Assembly: GCF_932526225.1 (NCBI RefSeq) | Contig: NC_064038.1 | Span: 10,725,070 to 10,789,069 of the forward strand | Origin: Nematostella vectensis | Lineage: Eukaryota > Cnidaria > Anthozoa > Actiniaria > Edwardsiidae | Direction: 5' to 3' | Length of the DNA: 64,000 nucleotides | Shown: piece by piece, positions 25,301 to 40,300 of the stretch | Layout: the number at the start of each line of letters is the position of its first letter | Numbering within the stretch: the stretch's first letter is position 1 | Translations under genes and position numbers: made by a program | The notes under the pieces: generated by a model | The model's input: the letters and a program-made list of their open reading frames with translations, nothing else | Told to the model about the DNA's origin: nothing | Database searches by the model: none

Positions 25301-28300
25301 TCAATCTATCAATATATCTAACAGCAAAAAGTCCACTTCCGGCTCGCAATAGACGTGCTGTTTGTAGACAAAGCGATAAAATATAAGCGAATTAGAAAAA
25401 AAGGCATTCTAGATCACTCCAGTATGTCATCAAGTCAAACTTTTGCGTAGCCAAATCCGAAAATAAACGTCCCTTGCAGATACTGCAAATGCATAAAAAA
25501 TCCTCTTTTTGGGGGGCGGGTCAGATTTTTACCAGAAAAAGCACCCCTCCCCTCCCCCGGAAAAAATAGGTCCCATTTTTTTCGGATGTTAAAAAGCTTA
25601 CATAATTTACTAGCTTACTTATGTTCTTTTATGTTTAACATAGGGCCTAAAAATGACAGCTGCTTGGATGTGGATGAGTGTTCCACCTCAACCCACAATT
25701 GCACACAAATATGTGTCAATCAACCAGGCAGTTACACCTGTCATTGTCACCAAGGTTACCAGCTAGCCGCTGACCAGAGATCATGCGAGAAAGGTAATAA
25801 AACCCCGTGCAAACATCGTAAACATCAGCCGACATTGCTTGCACCGCCAACATTGCCAGCATCGCAAACATTGCCTGCACCGCCAACATTGTCAGTATCG
25901 CCAACATAATAACATTGTTTGCACCGCCAACATTATCAGCACCGCCAGCACTGCCAGCATCGTCAACATTGCTTGCACCGCCAATATTGCCAGCATCGCC
26001 AACGTTGCCAGCATCCGAAACAATGCTTGTACTGCCAACATTGCCAACAATGCCAGCATAACAACATTGCTTGCACCGCCAACATTACCATCATCGCCAA
26101 CATTGCCAGCATCGCCAACAATTGCCAGCATAACAACAATGCTCCGCCCTGTCTTAAGAAAGTTACACACCCTACACCTTTTACCGCCACACTTACCACA
26201 ACCTCTAACCTGAGTACTATCCTCTTTAAGAGAGGACTGCACCAACATATCCTTTAAACTTCTAGGTTTCCTATAAGCCATAGGTACCTATTGGTAGGGT
26301 ACCTATAAACCATAGGTACCCTACCAATAGCACCCCTCATCTACTAGAAGATTCTAGAACTTGCTGTAAATTACGAAGAATACCAGGTAAATTAGGTAAA
26401 GCTGGATGAAAAGTGACTACAAAAGGTACACGATCATTCTTACCTTTACGCCTGTCTTTCAATGTGTCGTCCCTAGGAATACGTCTAACCCGGTCAACTT
26501 CCCTCCCCACAAACCTGCTGTCATAACCCCTATCAACTAAATAACCTTGTAACTCTAATACCCTCTTTTCGAAAGAAGAGTCTTCCGAACATATCCTACG
26601 AATACGTAGTGCCTGCCCAAAAGGAATGCCTTTCTTACAAACAGACGGATGACAGGACGTATGAAAAAGATATTGATGCTTATCAGTAGGCTTACTATAC
26701 AGATCTGTAGAGATAAACCCATCCCTAAGAGTAAGTGAAACATCCAAAAAATTTACCTGACTAGTAGACCACTCAAACGTAAATTTTATAGTTCTATGTA
26801 TAGAGTTCATGTGAGCCATAAACTCTCTCAGAGCGTCCCCACCTTCAGTCCAGATCATGAGAATGTCTTCGATATACCTACGCCATAAATAAGGCTTAAC
26901 TGGAGAAGAGTCTATGATTTCCTTTTCCACTTTAGCCATAAAAAGCTTAGCATATGATGGTGCCATTCTAGTACCTATAGCCGTACCTAATACCTGTAAA
27001 TAATGCTTCTTATTAAATACTAAGTTATTATTCTCCAGGACAATGCGAGGTAAGTCCACAAGGTCCTCAGTAGGAATATAATTACCTGTTAACTTACCAC
27101 GTTTGTCCAAAGCGGCTTTAAGAGCCTCCAACCCCTCATCATGGGGTATGTGGGGGGTAAAGCCCAACCACATCTGCTGTGACTAAGATAGCCCCCTGAG
27201 GTAAAGTTCCCATATCCCTCACTATATTAAGAAAATGTTTAGTATCCTTAATATGGGATGGTATAGATGGCACCAAATCCTTAATATGATAATCTACAAA
27301 CTCAGATATTATCAATGGTAAGCCTAGGGCAGGTGGTTTTTATCCCTTTCCTAAAACACATAACAAGGGAAACCCAGGTAGGCCAGTCATATCGGGGTGT
27401 AATACTTGCACTGAAAAGATAATGCGCGTTTTTGTCAGTTGTAATGTTTTTGCGTCTCGCGCCACTATTCTGATGTTAATAAGCTTGTAACGATTCACCT
27501 TCTTCAGTCTGCCCTGAAGAAGTCTTATTAAAGACGAAAATTTGGCAGAGTCGAATTTCAGTTTTTGGTGTCTTAAAAAAAAACTTGTATATAGTAGCTC
27601 GGGTATTAATCTGAATCTAGTCCTGAGCTATGATATAGGAAGGTCTAAGGGCAAACAACATTTTTTTCATGTGCCGTTCTAATGAAATAAACATGAAACA
27701 TTCGACATGGATCATTTGTATACATCCGCATTTGGAACGTTACATGAAAACAAAATGTTTTGTATACACGCCAACCCTCTTCATAAGCAATCAAGAAGCA
27801 TGTTATATTATGTTAACCAATTCCAGTAGAGACATGTTTATACTTGACATGTTTATACTTGATAATCAGTAACCTTGAAATATATTGTAATATGTTCTGA
27901 TTTGTCTTGATTTGTTGCCTGAACTCGCATATATTACGTTTCCCTGATAAACAAAAATCCTCAACACGACCGATGACTTTTACTTGGTAGTCTGTTCTTC
28001 TTGTAGTTCTTCTTGTTTCTCTGATAAACAAAACACCTCAACACGACCGATGCCTTTCACTCGGTAGTCTGTTCTTATAGTTTCCCTGATAAACAAACAC
28101 CTCAACACGACCGATGCCTTTCACTCGGTAGTCTGTTCTTCTTGTAGTAGTTCTCCTTGTTTCTCTGATAAACAAAACACCTCAACACGACCGATGTCTT
28201 TCACTAACCAGTCTTTTCTTCTTGTGGTTGCTCTCTTGTATCCTTGATAACCGACCCCCCCCCAACATTACCGATGTCTTTCGCTAGCCAGTCTTTTCTT

Positions 28301-31300
28301 CTTGTAGTTGTTCTTCCTGTACCCTTGATAACTGAGGCCTTCAACACGTCCTCCACCTCACTACTTGTTCGCTGGATCTTAAAGCCCTCTGGAAGTTCGT
28401 TTCCTGTCCAGATTGGCTACATGCCATATACTAGAGACACAGACCTTCTCACCCTTCCACCTTCTATGAACTCCAAGCAATTAAAGATTCAAGGGCTCCG
28501 CCCATACACAATCTATAGCGTGTTCGCTCGATTGTCTACCAACTGGACGGACGGAGAGTGGAGTATGCCCGCGTTCGTCCGGACGGACGAGAAAGGTAAG
28601 GGATAATTATATGCCAACTGGACGGACGGAGAGTGGAGTATGCCCGCGTTCGTCCGGACGGACGAGAAAGGTAAGGGATAATTATATGCCAACTGGACGG
28701 ACGGAGAGTGGAGTATGCCCGCGTTCGTCCGGACGGACGAGAAAGGTAAGGGATAATTATATGCCAACTGGACGGACGGAGAGTGGAGTATGCCCGCGTT
28801 CGTCCGGACGGACGAGAAAGGTAAGGGATAATTATATGTTTAATGGTCCAATACGCTATGATTTCACAAAAACTGATAGTTTTTTCCAGGAATAGTTACA
28901 CCTGTTACCTAAGTTGTTTTAAACTTTTACAGACTTCTCACTTTCCCCTCTTTTAATCTAATTCAAGCCTTCAATATTCACTTTATCACTTAGCTGTTCA
29001 AACACGTCCAGAGAACCTCCAAGCCAGTCACGTGGACTCTACCTCAATCATTATCACGTGGTCATCCAGCATTCCTCGCGACCCATATGCAATTGTGCTT
29101 GGTTACCAAGTCAGTTACGGGATCTTTAACGCGACGACCAAGAAATTTAGTGACGTCACGGTTGTTGACTTATACAGTCAGGAAGATACGTTTGCGATCG
29201 GCGAGCTGCGACCGAACACAATTTATACCGTAAAAGTGTCGTACTTTTCTCGGAAAGGAGTCGGCCCGTACTCGAGGGCAATCGTTGTACGTACAACTTT
29301 AGGTGAGAGAGATTTACCCATGTCTGTATGACATCTCACAGGGGAGGAAACTTAACTTGTGACTGGGGAAAGGGGGAGTGGAGATCAGACAAAGCCCAAT
29401 TTCGTACCCACATTAATGCCAGGCGAGGTCTTCAACCCCTAAAATTCAAAACACTTTAGATCCCCCCCCCTGTATCCGCCCCTGAAGATAGCTCTTTGCT
29501 TTTTAAGACAACCCATGTAATCCGACCAGCCCGTGTTTGAATGGAGGAATCTGTCTGCTTTCGGATGCGGAAGCGTCTCCCGGACGCCGTCCGAACTATA
29601 CGTGCCTCTGCTTGGCCAACTTCCACGAGAGGTACTGCGAGTCATATCTAGCAGGTAATGGCGGCTTTTTACTTTAGCGAGGGAGACAGCGAATCATGCG
29701 AAAATATACAGGTTTGTTCAAAGTAGGACGCTAAGGCACTAACCCTTAGAAAAGTGAAGGGGGGATGGGGAGGTTTAGCCTTTTTTTTTTGCATATTTTT
29801 TTCTTGTCTCCAAGACTCGCATATTTTTTTTAATCTTTGTATGCATTTTTTTCCGTCTGGTTTGGGCTGCATGCCTTTTTTACCAGGTTTTTTATCGTGT
29901 ATGTATTTTTTTGTTCCTTACCCATTCACCCTCTCTAATGGTCCGCCCCTAATTCGGGAGCAAGCAAAATTAAAAGAAATGACGCGAGAAAGTAGAGCTC
30001 TTTTGTTCCCTTGCGCTCCGGTGAGAACAAAAGCGCGTGTGCAAACATAGGAACGTAATTCAAAAAAGACAGAGACGATATAGGAAAAGAGAGCAGTGGA
30101 AACGATTTTTGTAATATTTATCTAGATAATAAAATGACTATACGGAAGCAAAGTGACGCTTTTTCATTTTTCGTAGGGAGTGAGGCTGACTCTGTTGTAC
30201 CTAAAAATTAGGCTCACATGTATGCGACACGGATTTATTTTGTATCTTTTCCAGGAAAACGCTGCAAAAGCCCGACAGTTAGCATAGCTCTTGGTCAGAG
30301 CATCACACAAGCGACAAAAGTTCCCCGCTCCGAGTCCTACACGATTAGTAGTACTGTGGAGCTCGACTGCCGAGAGAGTTACGAGACAGAGTTTGCGTGG
30401 ATGGTGACTCCCTTTAGCCGGACAGATGCCTTACTCAAGCGGACAGGAGTCTCCGAGTTACGGATTCCACGGAGACGTCTGGACTACGGCATTTACGTGG
30501 TCGCTCTTGTTGTACGAATGAAAGGTAACGATGATGGTGATGATTAAGATAATGATAATGAGATTACGGAGTGTTTACAATTCTGTTAAGAGTTTTGCTG
30601 CACATTTTAACATCCACGTTTTTCAAATGTATTGGCCTCTTTTCACTTCACTTTATTTTATTGCACAACCTATTTATACAAATATATTAGTGCGCAGCGC
30701 ATGTTCACATCCCAGCGTGGAAGGCCTCTGGGCGGCCTCTCGTGTCAATGACAGACTGTGGTCTCCTAGTTCTTTGAGTCTCGCATCCTTATCTGGCTTT
30801 TCCAGAATAGTCTGCTTATGCGTTGTTGTTAGCGTCGTTAGCACGTCTTTGTCAAAACTTGCGTTTTTAAAGCAGTTAACGCAGATTTCAGAGGTTTCTA
30901 TGGTGGTGATATATGTAATGTTGCCAACAAAATGGCAAACATTCTTTCTTGATAAAGATGATTGCGATGATGATGATGAAAGCGATAATGGTTCAGTTTT
31001 TTTCAAATGCATTGTCACCAGTTTACTTCCGGTCGATAACGTAACAATCTCCGATTATTTTTAAAGGGAAACTCGAAAAATATTTTAAAATATTGAAAGC
31101 AGTGTGCCTAATGGAAGTTTCTTTGAGGATGTGATTGATAATTTAGAGCGGATGGCCTGTTAAATATCTCGGATTCTAGTAGATTCTTTTGTCTTTTAAC
31201 GGTTGAGGTTTCCGTCGGACCTCCGGAAGTGAACTGGTGACAATGCCCCTTTAACTTCTTCTTCCACAAGACACATTGATAACACTATGGTAACCATTAC

Positions 31301-34300
31301 ATATACAGATATCGCGGTGTATGGGCGAAGTAACGGATACATCGAGATCACCGATAGTGCCCTCGTGGCCGTGATTGAAGGAGGAACGAAGGTCACGCGC
31401 GGGAATAACGCTAGTGTCACGCTAGACGCCTCCTCCTCCTACGACCCCGACACAGGTGATAGCGTAGGATTGCGTTACACCTGGCTATGCCGTGACAGAA
31501 CCGAGAAGTTGCCGGATTATGCCGTTAGTTACCCGTTAATTGAGGTACCCGGTTTATTCCGATCTCTGAAAGCTTCGTCTTTTAAAGGGGGGTGTTACGG
31601 TACCGGGGCGGGGCAGCTAAAGGGTAACGGCTCCACCCTTGTGTTGGACACAGCAAAGATAATGCCAGGAAGGTCGTACGTTTTGACGGTGATTGTAGAG
31701 AAAGGGAAGAGATCAACAAGATATGAGCAGGAGGTTGATATCGCCCGTGGGAAGAAACTGGAGATTCTTATACAGTAAGTCTTTATACAAGTTCATGTCT
31801 TAGAAATTTATACTTTAAAATAATGTACTCTATAATCCATGTGTCGCAGCTCGCAGTGTGGTTCATGGTTAATTTAAAGATGGCTGCATCCTGGTCTCTT
31901 GTGATACCGTAGCAGGCCTCGAGATATTAGGGGGGAGGGGGAAGGACACAGAAACATTAAGGAAATCTTCGGGGCACAGCCACGCCCCTAATGGTAATTT
32001 CCTTATAGCTTTTTTTAAATATTGGGGGCACGTGCCCCACGCCCTGCTACGGCCCTGTACGAATTTCCAAACCTGAATGAGTTTTAGGCTTATTTGCCTA
32101 ATTATGTGATATCCATAAAGCACTGCGGGTTACGACACATGGATAATTCGAATACCACCACCCCAGACGAAATCTTGACTTTCAAACTCAGGCCCAAGGG
32201 CTTGATATACTTGAGAGTATTCTTCTTTTTCAGATGTATTTATAATTGTCGTGCTCGAAATACCCCGTCCCGACGACTCGCTTTGGCCAGCAAGTGCTAC
32301 TCGTTATCGTGCATTGGGCTTAACTCGTTTCACTGGCGTGTATTCTACGTTCGCAACAGCACAAAACACGAAATACCAAGTTTACAATCCAGTCTCACAA
32401 CGGCATCCAATCGAAGAGGCTTTGTGCTGAAACCGTATTCATTATTAGAAGGAGAATCTGTGGTAATCACCCTCAAAGTGTCGAGCGCCGACGGTACCAC
32501 TGGGCATGCGCAATACTCCTTTCAAACTAACAAAGGACCTTCAGGTGGTACGTGTGCGGTCTTACCAGTCAGCGGTGTTACCTTAGTAACGAAGTTCAGT
32601 TTCAACTGCAGTGGCTGGTTTGATTTAGACGAGCCTTTGAGATATGAGTTTTTCTACGTGGAGAAGAATGGGAAAGAAACCGTGTTGCATGACGGGACAT
32701 CTAGTTTTGAAGCCGAGCTCCCCATGGGAGAGAGGGAGAGGGGATCTTTGTTAGATGTAAGAGTCAGGGTGTATGACTCACTTGGGACATCTACACAAGT
32801 CAACACTCCAGTGAAGGTACATACAAAGTATAGGAAAATTAAAAAATTAAACGAGACTTACCTGTAAGTTGAAGTTTGATTGGAATTCTATCTGTCACCA
32901 AGCACTGAGGGATTACGTGCGCACCCTATACTGTTTGTTATTTCTACCCATCCCTTTGACTGAGGGATTACGTGCCCGCCCTATACTGTTTGTTATTTTC
33001 TACCCATCCCTTTGTACAGGTGTTTTGCGTTAACCTGCACACATTGTAAGTGCTTTAAAAAATGAAGTTCGTGCAGGCGCAATGCTATCTCACGTGGTCC
33101 CTCAGTGCGGTGACAGAATAGAATACTATATAACAAATAACAAGTACATGATAAGTGTTAGAGTTACGGGTGGGTTGATTGCTATAGCCCACCGCACGGA
33201 TGGGTTTCGTTACGCGTGTGTTGAGCATTAGGTATCAGTCAAAGTAAATACAAATATATCGATTCTTTGTTACCCGATGGGTTTCATTACGCGTGTGTTG
33301 AGCATTAGGTATCAGTCAAAGTGAATACAAATATATCGATTCTTTGTTACCGGATGGGTTTTGTTACCCTTTTGTTGCCCATTAGGTATCTCCTCCTAGC
33401 TTGCAGCTTTTTCTATGATTTGAGTGTAACTCCTAGCCGAATAAGAAGAAAAACTACCCCCTGTTTCCTGGATGATATACCACTGGCCCTTAATCAGGGG
33501 GGGGAGGGGCTGGAAGAACCACCTAATTTGACTAAAATATCCGAGATTTCCTTTTATATTAGATTATTTTACCTTCCTTGTTCATTATACAATATATCTC
33601 AAGATAACCACTCCCTGTCCACAAGTCTTTGAGAGAGGGGACGGGAGGTTATGGTTATTTCAGTTTAATCTTTGTTTATCGAGCGAGTATAATAGCTTAA
33701 AAGCCCCGTCCACCAACAGGCCATTCCAGCCGCATTACCATAGAAACCTACCTAAACTACCAGAATGTAGCGCGCGCATTTTTAAGCTTGCACCAAACGA
33801 AGCGCGCGTTGCATGACGGTAGTTGAGGTAGGTTTCCATGGCGAGTGCGCGCGCATGCTTATAGCTGGAATGGCCTATTGGCTGCGCGGCCTGAGAAGCG
33901 TTCTACAGCTCTGAATCGATCAACGGCGTTGTATCTGCACCTGCGTCATTAAACAGTCTGTGTCAGCCGCCATTTTTGTTATCCTAGCAAAGCACCAAGT
34001 GCGAAAAAGCATCCATATCCAATGCGATATTTCCGATTGAATTTGGTAAAATAAAGTATCAAACTTTATTTTTAGATGGTTATTTCGAGATTTTAGTACA
34101 TTATGTGCCTTCCAATATCACATGAAAACCATAATAAAGGTGTGACTGACAAGGGCACTTAAAGTATTCAAGCTACAATTGATAGGAGTATAATCTCCCC
34201 AAATCTATTTAATTTAGCATCATTACAAATTACAATATGCTTTATCTCTCATTTCAGGTTATCAAGTCTAAACTCTTTGCAGTCATAAATGCCATCGAAC

Positions 34301-37300
34301 TCACATCAGGCAAGGAGAGCAGACTAAATGAATTACTTCAGTCTGGAGATATCCGGGCCGCCTCAAGACTGGCAAACAACGTCCTAAAAGCCATAAAAGA
34401 TCCTACAAACAACACAATGGAAGAGCAAAAACAGAGGGCCAAGGTATTTTTGGGAAATATCTGTCTGTTTCCATCCGTCTTTGTGTTTGTTTTTAAGGAA
34501 AGGATTGAACTGAATTGTTCAATCAATTTATGTACCCCAAAAATACCTTTCAGGAACCATCTTTTGGATATTTCATCTGTCTTCCTCTCTGTTTCTATTC
34601 GCCTGTGCGTCTTTCTGTTTGCTTGCTTATCTATCTGTCTTTGTTGGCCTCTGTGACTCCTTGTTTCTATACCTGCTGTCCCTTTGTTATATGTCTGTCT
34701 CTGTTCGCTCGTGTATTTGTCTGTTATTCTGTCCGCATTTGTATATGTCTCTTTCTAATGCTCGTTGCGTTTGTACCATGTATACACTCACAGATCAAGT
34801 CGAGCATCGTGCTGCAAATGGCGGCCATCAAAGTGCAATCCGCTGACGCGATCCGCGACACCTCTGACGTCATTGCTGCAGCCACTACCTCACTTGACGA
34901 CATCGATATACAAGCTCAGGTATCGTCATCTCGCATCAGCATCATTACAATTACTATTTGTAACATCATCATCATCATATCATCACCAAAATCACTATTT
35001 GTATCATTGTCATCATCACCAAAATCACTATTTGTATTATCATCATCATATGATCATCACCAACATAGCCCTCCATGTCGTTATCCATTAACGAAGTAAT
35101 TATTTGCTAGAGATTATCAGCCTTTAACATAATCGTTATCGTCACCATAGCAACCAACATCACTAATACAACCATCATCATCATCATCATCAGTATCATT
35201 ACCATCACATTCTTCACCATCACTGTCACCGTCACCATCACTACTACACCATCATAATCATCATCATCACCCTCACTACTAACATTTTTCAAGTCAATTA
35301 TTTTCTGCTGTATTAGAAATCATCAGTTGAAGCTTTCAAGAGTATGGCTAGCGTGCTAACAGATGAAGCGGCCCAAGACGTCACATATGAGCTGCTGGTA
35401 CAAGGCGCGCAAGGACTGGTATCAAGTATTGGCAACGTGCTGCGAATAGCGTCTCACAGTGCTGATATAAGCCTGCTCAGCGTCCATAATCTCACCGATA
35501 CGGCCCTAAATATCTCACAAGAAACTGGAAGTAATTTGAAAAAAGCGGTGGAGGCAAAACGGGTCGCTAGCGAGCTCCTAACTGTGTTCAGTAGAGTTGG
35601 GCAGACAATTCTCTCGAAGCAGGTGATCGGAGAGGAGCCAATCAATTTCCAGGGGTTATCCGCGACTCTTGTGCTTCTACGCGAGGAGCCCTTGATGCTT
35701 GCTGGAAAGTTACTGTCGAATGAGAATGCGAGTTTTCAAATGCCTCGGGAAACCGGAGTGTTCGGTGGAGAGACCACTTATGTCGACAGCCAGGTACAAA
35801 GCGATAGGGCCTGTCCTTGGACGTGTGTAAAGGGGATTAATTAAGACTAGGACTGGTCCAGAGGGAAAGTGCGAATGCTGATCAAAATGATGATTGGATT
35901 AAGGGGACAAGAATGGGTCCTGGTGGCATTTCTAGGAGACAAGAAGGCTAGGGCTGGTCCATTGGGGGAGGGGAGGGGAGGGGGCGTCAGGCGAAAGGGC
36001 AAGGGGGGACAAGAGTAGATCAAGGGTATGAGAAGCAAGGGCGGATCTAAAATAGAAAAGAGACGGACCATTAGAAAAGTGAAGGGGGGAAGGTGGGGAG
36101 GAGTTTGTTTTCATCATTGTATACATTTTTTTTCTGTCTGCTTTGGGCTGCATGCATCTTTTTCCAGGCTTTTCTTCGTGTATGATATTTTTGTTCCTTA
36201 CCCACCCCCTCTCCTTCACTTCTCTAATGGCCCATCCCTAAATGTGGAGAAGGGAGTGGAGGGTCACGCGATCACTAAAATGTCCGCCATCTTTAGATGC
36301 TGGTGACAGAGCACGCGGTGTTCACGTGGGATGAGTCAGCAAGTCGTGTCTCCACTGTCGTAGTTGGCATAGAAACCACTGATCAACATGGCAACAACAT
36401 TACTCTACTAGACCTTGACACCCCGGTGGAGCTGATGTTACCGCGTCTTCACTCCAAGGGGCTCATGGGAAATGACACAATTTACACTCTGTATAGCAAC
36501 CGCACTATGTATCACATCATCAATACACAGCATTCCAACATGAGCCTGCGGGTCACAGTAAGACCGCTGAACGAAAGCCGGAGTCTCTCGATAGCTGTTC
36601 AACGTGGAACGCCCCCCATATTTGGAAGACAGGATTACATGGTAACGCTTGCGCGTAACGCAACCTGCAGTGACGCAAGTCAAGCAATCCCGTGCGCCGA
36701 TCGATACTCCTTCGTAGTTGGCCCGCCTTTAATTGCGAGTGCCGGTAAATACTTTGTAGGAGTTCGGCTTGCCGAGGAACACGTGGGAGCAGTAAACTAC
36801 ACAATGGAAGCTCAGGCCTCCGCGTGTATCTACTGGGACAAGCCGAGAGGAGAATGGGTCGGGGATGGGTGTCAGGTAAATGCTAATGATGTTTATGTGT
36901 CTTTCATCATCGAAGATGGACGTAGCGAAGAAATGTCATATACACGATGGTAATGTTGCTAACACAATGCCAAAATATGTGTTCGGAATATGTACAAAAA
37001 AGAAATGTCGGCCTCTTTGTCTGTTTCAAGTTCTGACTTTTTGAATTTAGGGGCGTGGCCAGGGAGGTGGCCCAGGGGCGTAGCCAGGGGGGTGGCCCGG
37101 GGGCCCGTTCCCCCCCCCCCTTCTAGAAGCAAAAAATACAGTAAATGCATGAGACATTATTAAAGATACAGGTGATAATGTCTTGAAAGAGTCTTTAGGT
37201 CCCCCCTGTTAAAAATCCTGGCTACGCCGCTGACTTGGCGACGTATCTCCGGGGTCCTTCACATTATTTTCAAAATGGCTTCTAGTTGGCCAGTTGGCCA

Positions 37301-40300
37301 GACGCCATTTTAAAAGAATAAAATATTTTTTTCCGCTCGATCGCGTGTCTTATTCCACTGTTATCTTCACTTCAGATCGGTCCCCTAAGCACTACAGACC
37401 TCGTCCATTGTTTATGTTCCCACCTGACCTCGTTCTCAGGCCAGCTCATCGTTCTGCCCAACCCTATCGACTTCCAGAAGGTTTCTGTGGAGTTCAAGCG
37501 GCTGGACGAGACAGGGAATGTGGTGGCGTTCATTGCGCTGGGGGTTGTGTTTGGGGTTTATGTAATCGTCATCGCGTGGGCGAGACGACAAGACCACAAG
37601 GACCGCATGAAGGTACAACTTCAACAAATATCAGCGATTTGTGCCCGAATACGCGTATTCATAACTCTTGTCCATATGTTTTCTTGTACTGATCGCTTGG
37701 TTTGTGCAGGGTTGTGATCACTTATAGGGTGGTTCAACATCTTAACAGCGTTTATTGTTTTTGTTCTTTGAAGTTCTCCGTTTGAGACACCTTTTGGTAT
37801 TAAGACGGGGCTTATTTGAACATTTGGGAGTAGAAAAGAGCTTAGGGCTTAAAAGAAGGGACGAGGTTTAACAGAAAATTTATGGTAGATAGGCAGACAA
37901 AATGTAAAGGACAAACGCAGCAACAGAGAAAGAAACATATTGTCTTATGGTGAAATTTGAAAAGATGAATGGCCACCCCCAATAGGGCTGCTATTTTTTC
38001 ATATGATTTGTGTTCCAGGTTGGTTTAAAGCCGTTCATTGGAAGCTACTGCTCAAGCACCTTTACATACCACACATGGGTGACCACAGGGATCTGGCGAA
38101 ATGCTGGGACCACCGCTAACGTTTTCATAGTACTGAACGGCGAGAAACAGTCCAGCCGTCCTATACATCTTAGAAATCCATCATGTATCCCATTTGCTCG
38201 CGGTAACACAGACTCATTCATCCTGTCCATAACAGAAGACCTCGGGCGAATTAAGAGTGTTCGCATTTGGCATGACAACACGGGGGAGAACCCGTCCTGG
38301 TTTCTCAACCACGTGATAATAAGCACAGGCGAATCGGAATCGAGGGACTTGGTGTTCAACTTTCAACAGTGGTTGGCGGTTGAGAGGGGAGCAGGTTTTG
38401 TTGACAGGACGAAGAATGTAAGCTCAGAAGAAGAGCTCAGCGATTTGAAAGCTTCATTCGGGAATCGAGTTTATCAAGAACTTTTTCAAAGCCATTTGTG
38501 GTTCTCAGTCCTTACACGGCCCCCGTCATGCGTCTTCACGCGCGTACAGCGAGTCACGTGTTGTTTGGTGCTACTGCTGACCATGATGCTTGCAAACGCC
38601 ATGTTTTACGAACTGGCACCACAGGCAGACCGCAATAGCGACACAACCGTGAAGATAGGTCCGCTACGTCTCGAGCTGAGGCAGCTTTTGATTGCTATTG
38701 AGAGCGCCATCATTGTCGCTCCCTTAAACTTTATTATCGTCTTCATTTTTACCCACATCAAGCCGCGAGACAGGCCCAACAAAAGTCAGCGTCACTATAG
38801 CGTGAATCGAAGGCGGTCTCTTCTAAAACTTACTGGCCCAAGTGAGAAGAAGAAATGTCGCTTTCTCCTGCCTTATTGGTTTACCTATATTTCCTACTTC
38901 TTATGTTTAGCCACAGTTGCAGCTTCGGGGACGTTCATTGTGTTTTATTCTCTCATGTGGGGACGATACATCTCAACACAGTGGCTCATCTCCATGGTGA
39001 TGGCTGTAACCGTCGATATTTTTGTGTCGAAGCCACTTAGTCTCATTCTCTTAGTCGTCTTTCTTGTTTTGCTCGTCCGTCGCAAAATGGACGTCGCGGA
39101 ATATAAGGACTCTCAAACCACACAAGGAGTAATTCTGGACTTAGCAGACGTGGATCTCGATGAAAACCCGGATAGTCTTGCGCAGTGTGCGCAGTACAAC
39201 GGACCGTGCCATGTAATGCCACCGAAGCCCCCTACAAAAGAGCAACTCGAGAAGTCTCGACGTCTACACAGAATGAAACAGGAGATGTTCGCCTGGGTAA
39301 AAGAGGTGGTCATATTCGTGGGATACCTGTGTATCCTGCTCGTAGTGGCTCATGGGAGTCGTAGCCAATGGATGCATCCTATTAAGTCGTCGCTTTTTCA
39401 GACAACCGCTGACAATGACAACATGGTAAGACGTTTTTCTACGCAAAGTTACATTTTTCTGTATAGTTTTTCTTTTATCTAAAATGTATCTTTATTTATT
39501 ATACAACTGCTGTGCGCCCATCTTCATTTGAATGCTTTTGCATTGAGTACGCCTCATGGACAATAAGGCCGTTTTTAGACGCCGTTCTGTTCATGTGCCG
39601 CTCCAAATGCAAATGCATGCAAATGAACCGATTCGATTGTTGTATTTGTTCGATTGTGTTCTATGTTTATTTGCAAGCATTTATATTTGGAACGGCATAT
39701 GAAAAGAGGCCCAAAAGTTTGAATTTTGCGTTCCTGTCGTTATGTTTCAGCTGACAAGTTTTGACAAGTTCTGGGGCTGGTCCAGTTCCGTGCTATTGCC
39801 CATTTTATTTGAGGACGGGAAAGGTCGAGTTGGTCAGGGAACAAATGAGGCTTATTTTGGCGATGGAGAATCGATTATTGTCGGAACACCGACATTGCGA
39901 CAAATTCGAGTCAACAGGGGTACGAATCGTAGGCAGTATCAAATCTTTTATATCTAACAATCAAGTGTACATTAGGCTTGGAAACCCAAGTTATTAATAA
40001 CAAGCAAGGGTGACATTCCACTCCGCCGCTTGTTTAAATATCAGAGTTTTCATATCTCACAATCTGCCTATTATAATGGGGCTTTGGGTGACAAATCTCT
40101 CCCCTCCCCTACACTGAGGAACCACATGTCCTCCTTTGTTTACGATAGCTTTGGGTGACAAATCTCTTTCCTCCCCCCCACTGAGGAACCATATGTCCTC
40201 CTTTGTTTACAATAGCTTTGAGTGACAAATCTCTTCCCCTCTCTTCCACTAAGGAACCATATGTTCTCTTTTGTTTACAATGGTCCCCTTTCACCACCCC

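Noticed and set aside
25839..26257. His/Gln/Cys-rich and Leu/Ala-rich frames
   Set aside because: Low-complexity readings of a minisatellite; only the [12 protein letters not shown] part at 26150-26281 is real and belongs to the Penelope-like element.
28513..28895. Repetitive frames of 84-94 residues on both strands
   Set aside because: By-products of the 75-bp array, which contains true coding sequence only in its first unit.
31270..31308. ATG at 31287 as start of a separate gene
   Set aside because: The acceptor at 31301-31308 joins in phase to exon 13 and the protein continues a REJ domain.
35844..36219. Proline- and serine-rich minus frames
   Set aside because: They lie over a family C element and G-rich intron sequence; no domain.
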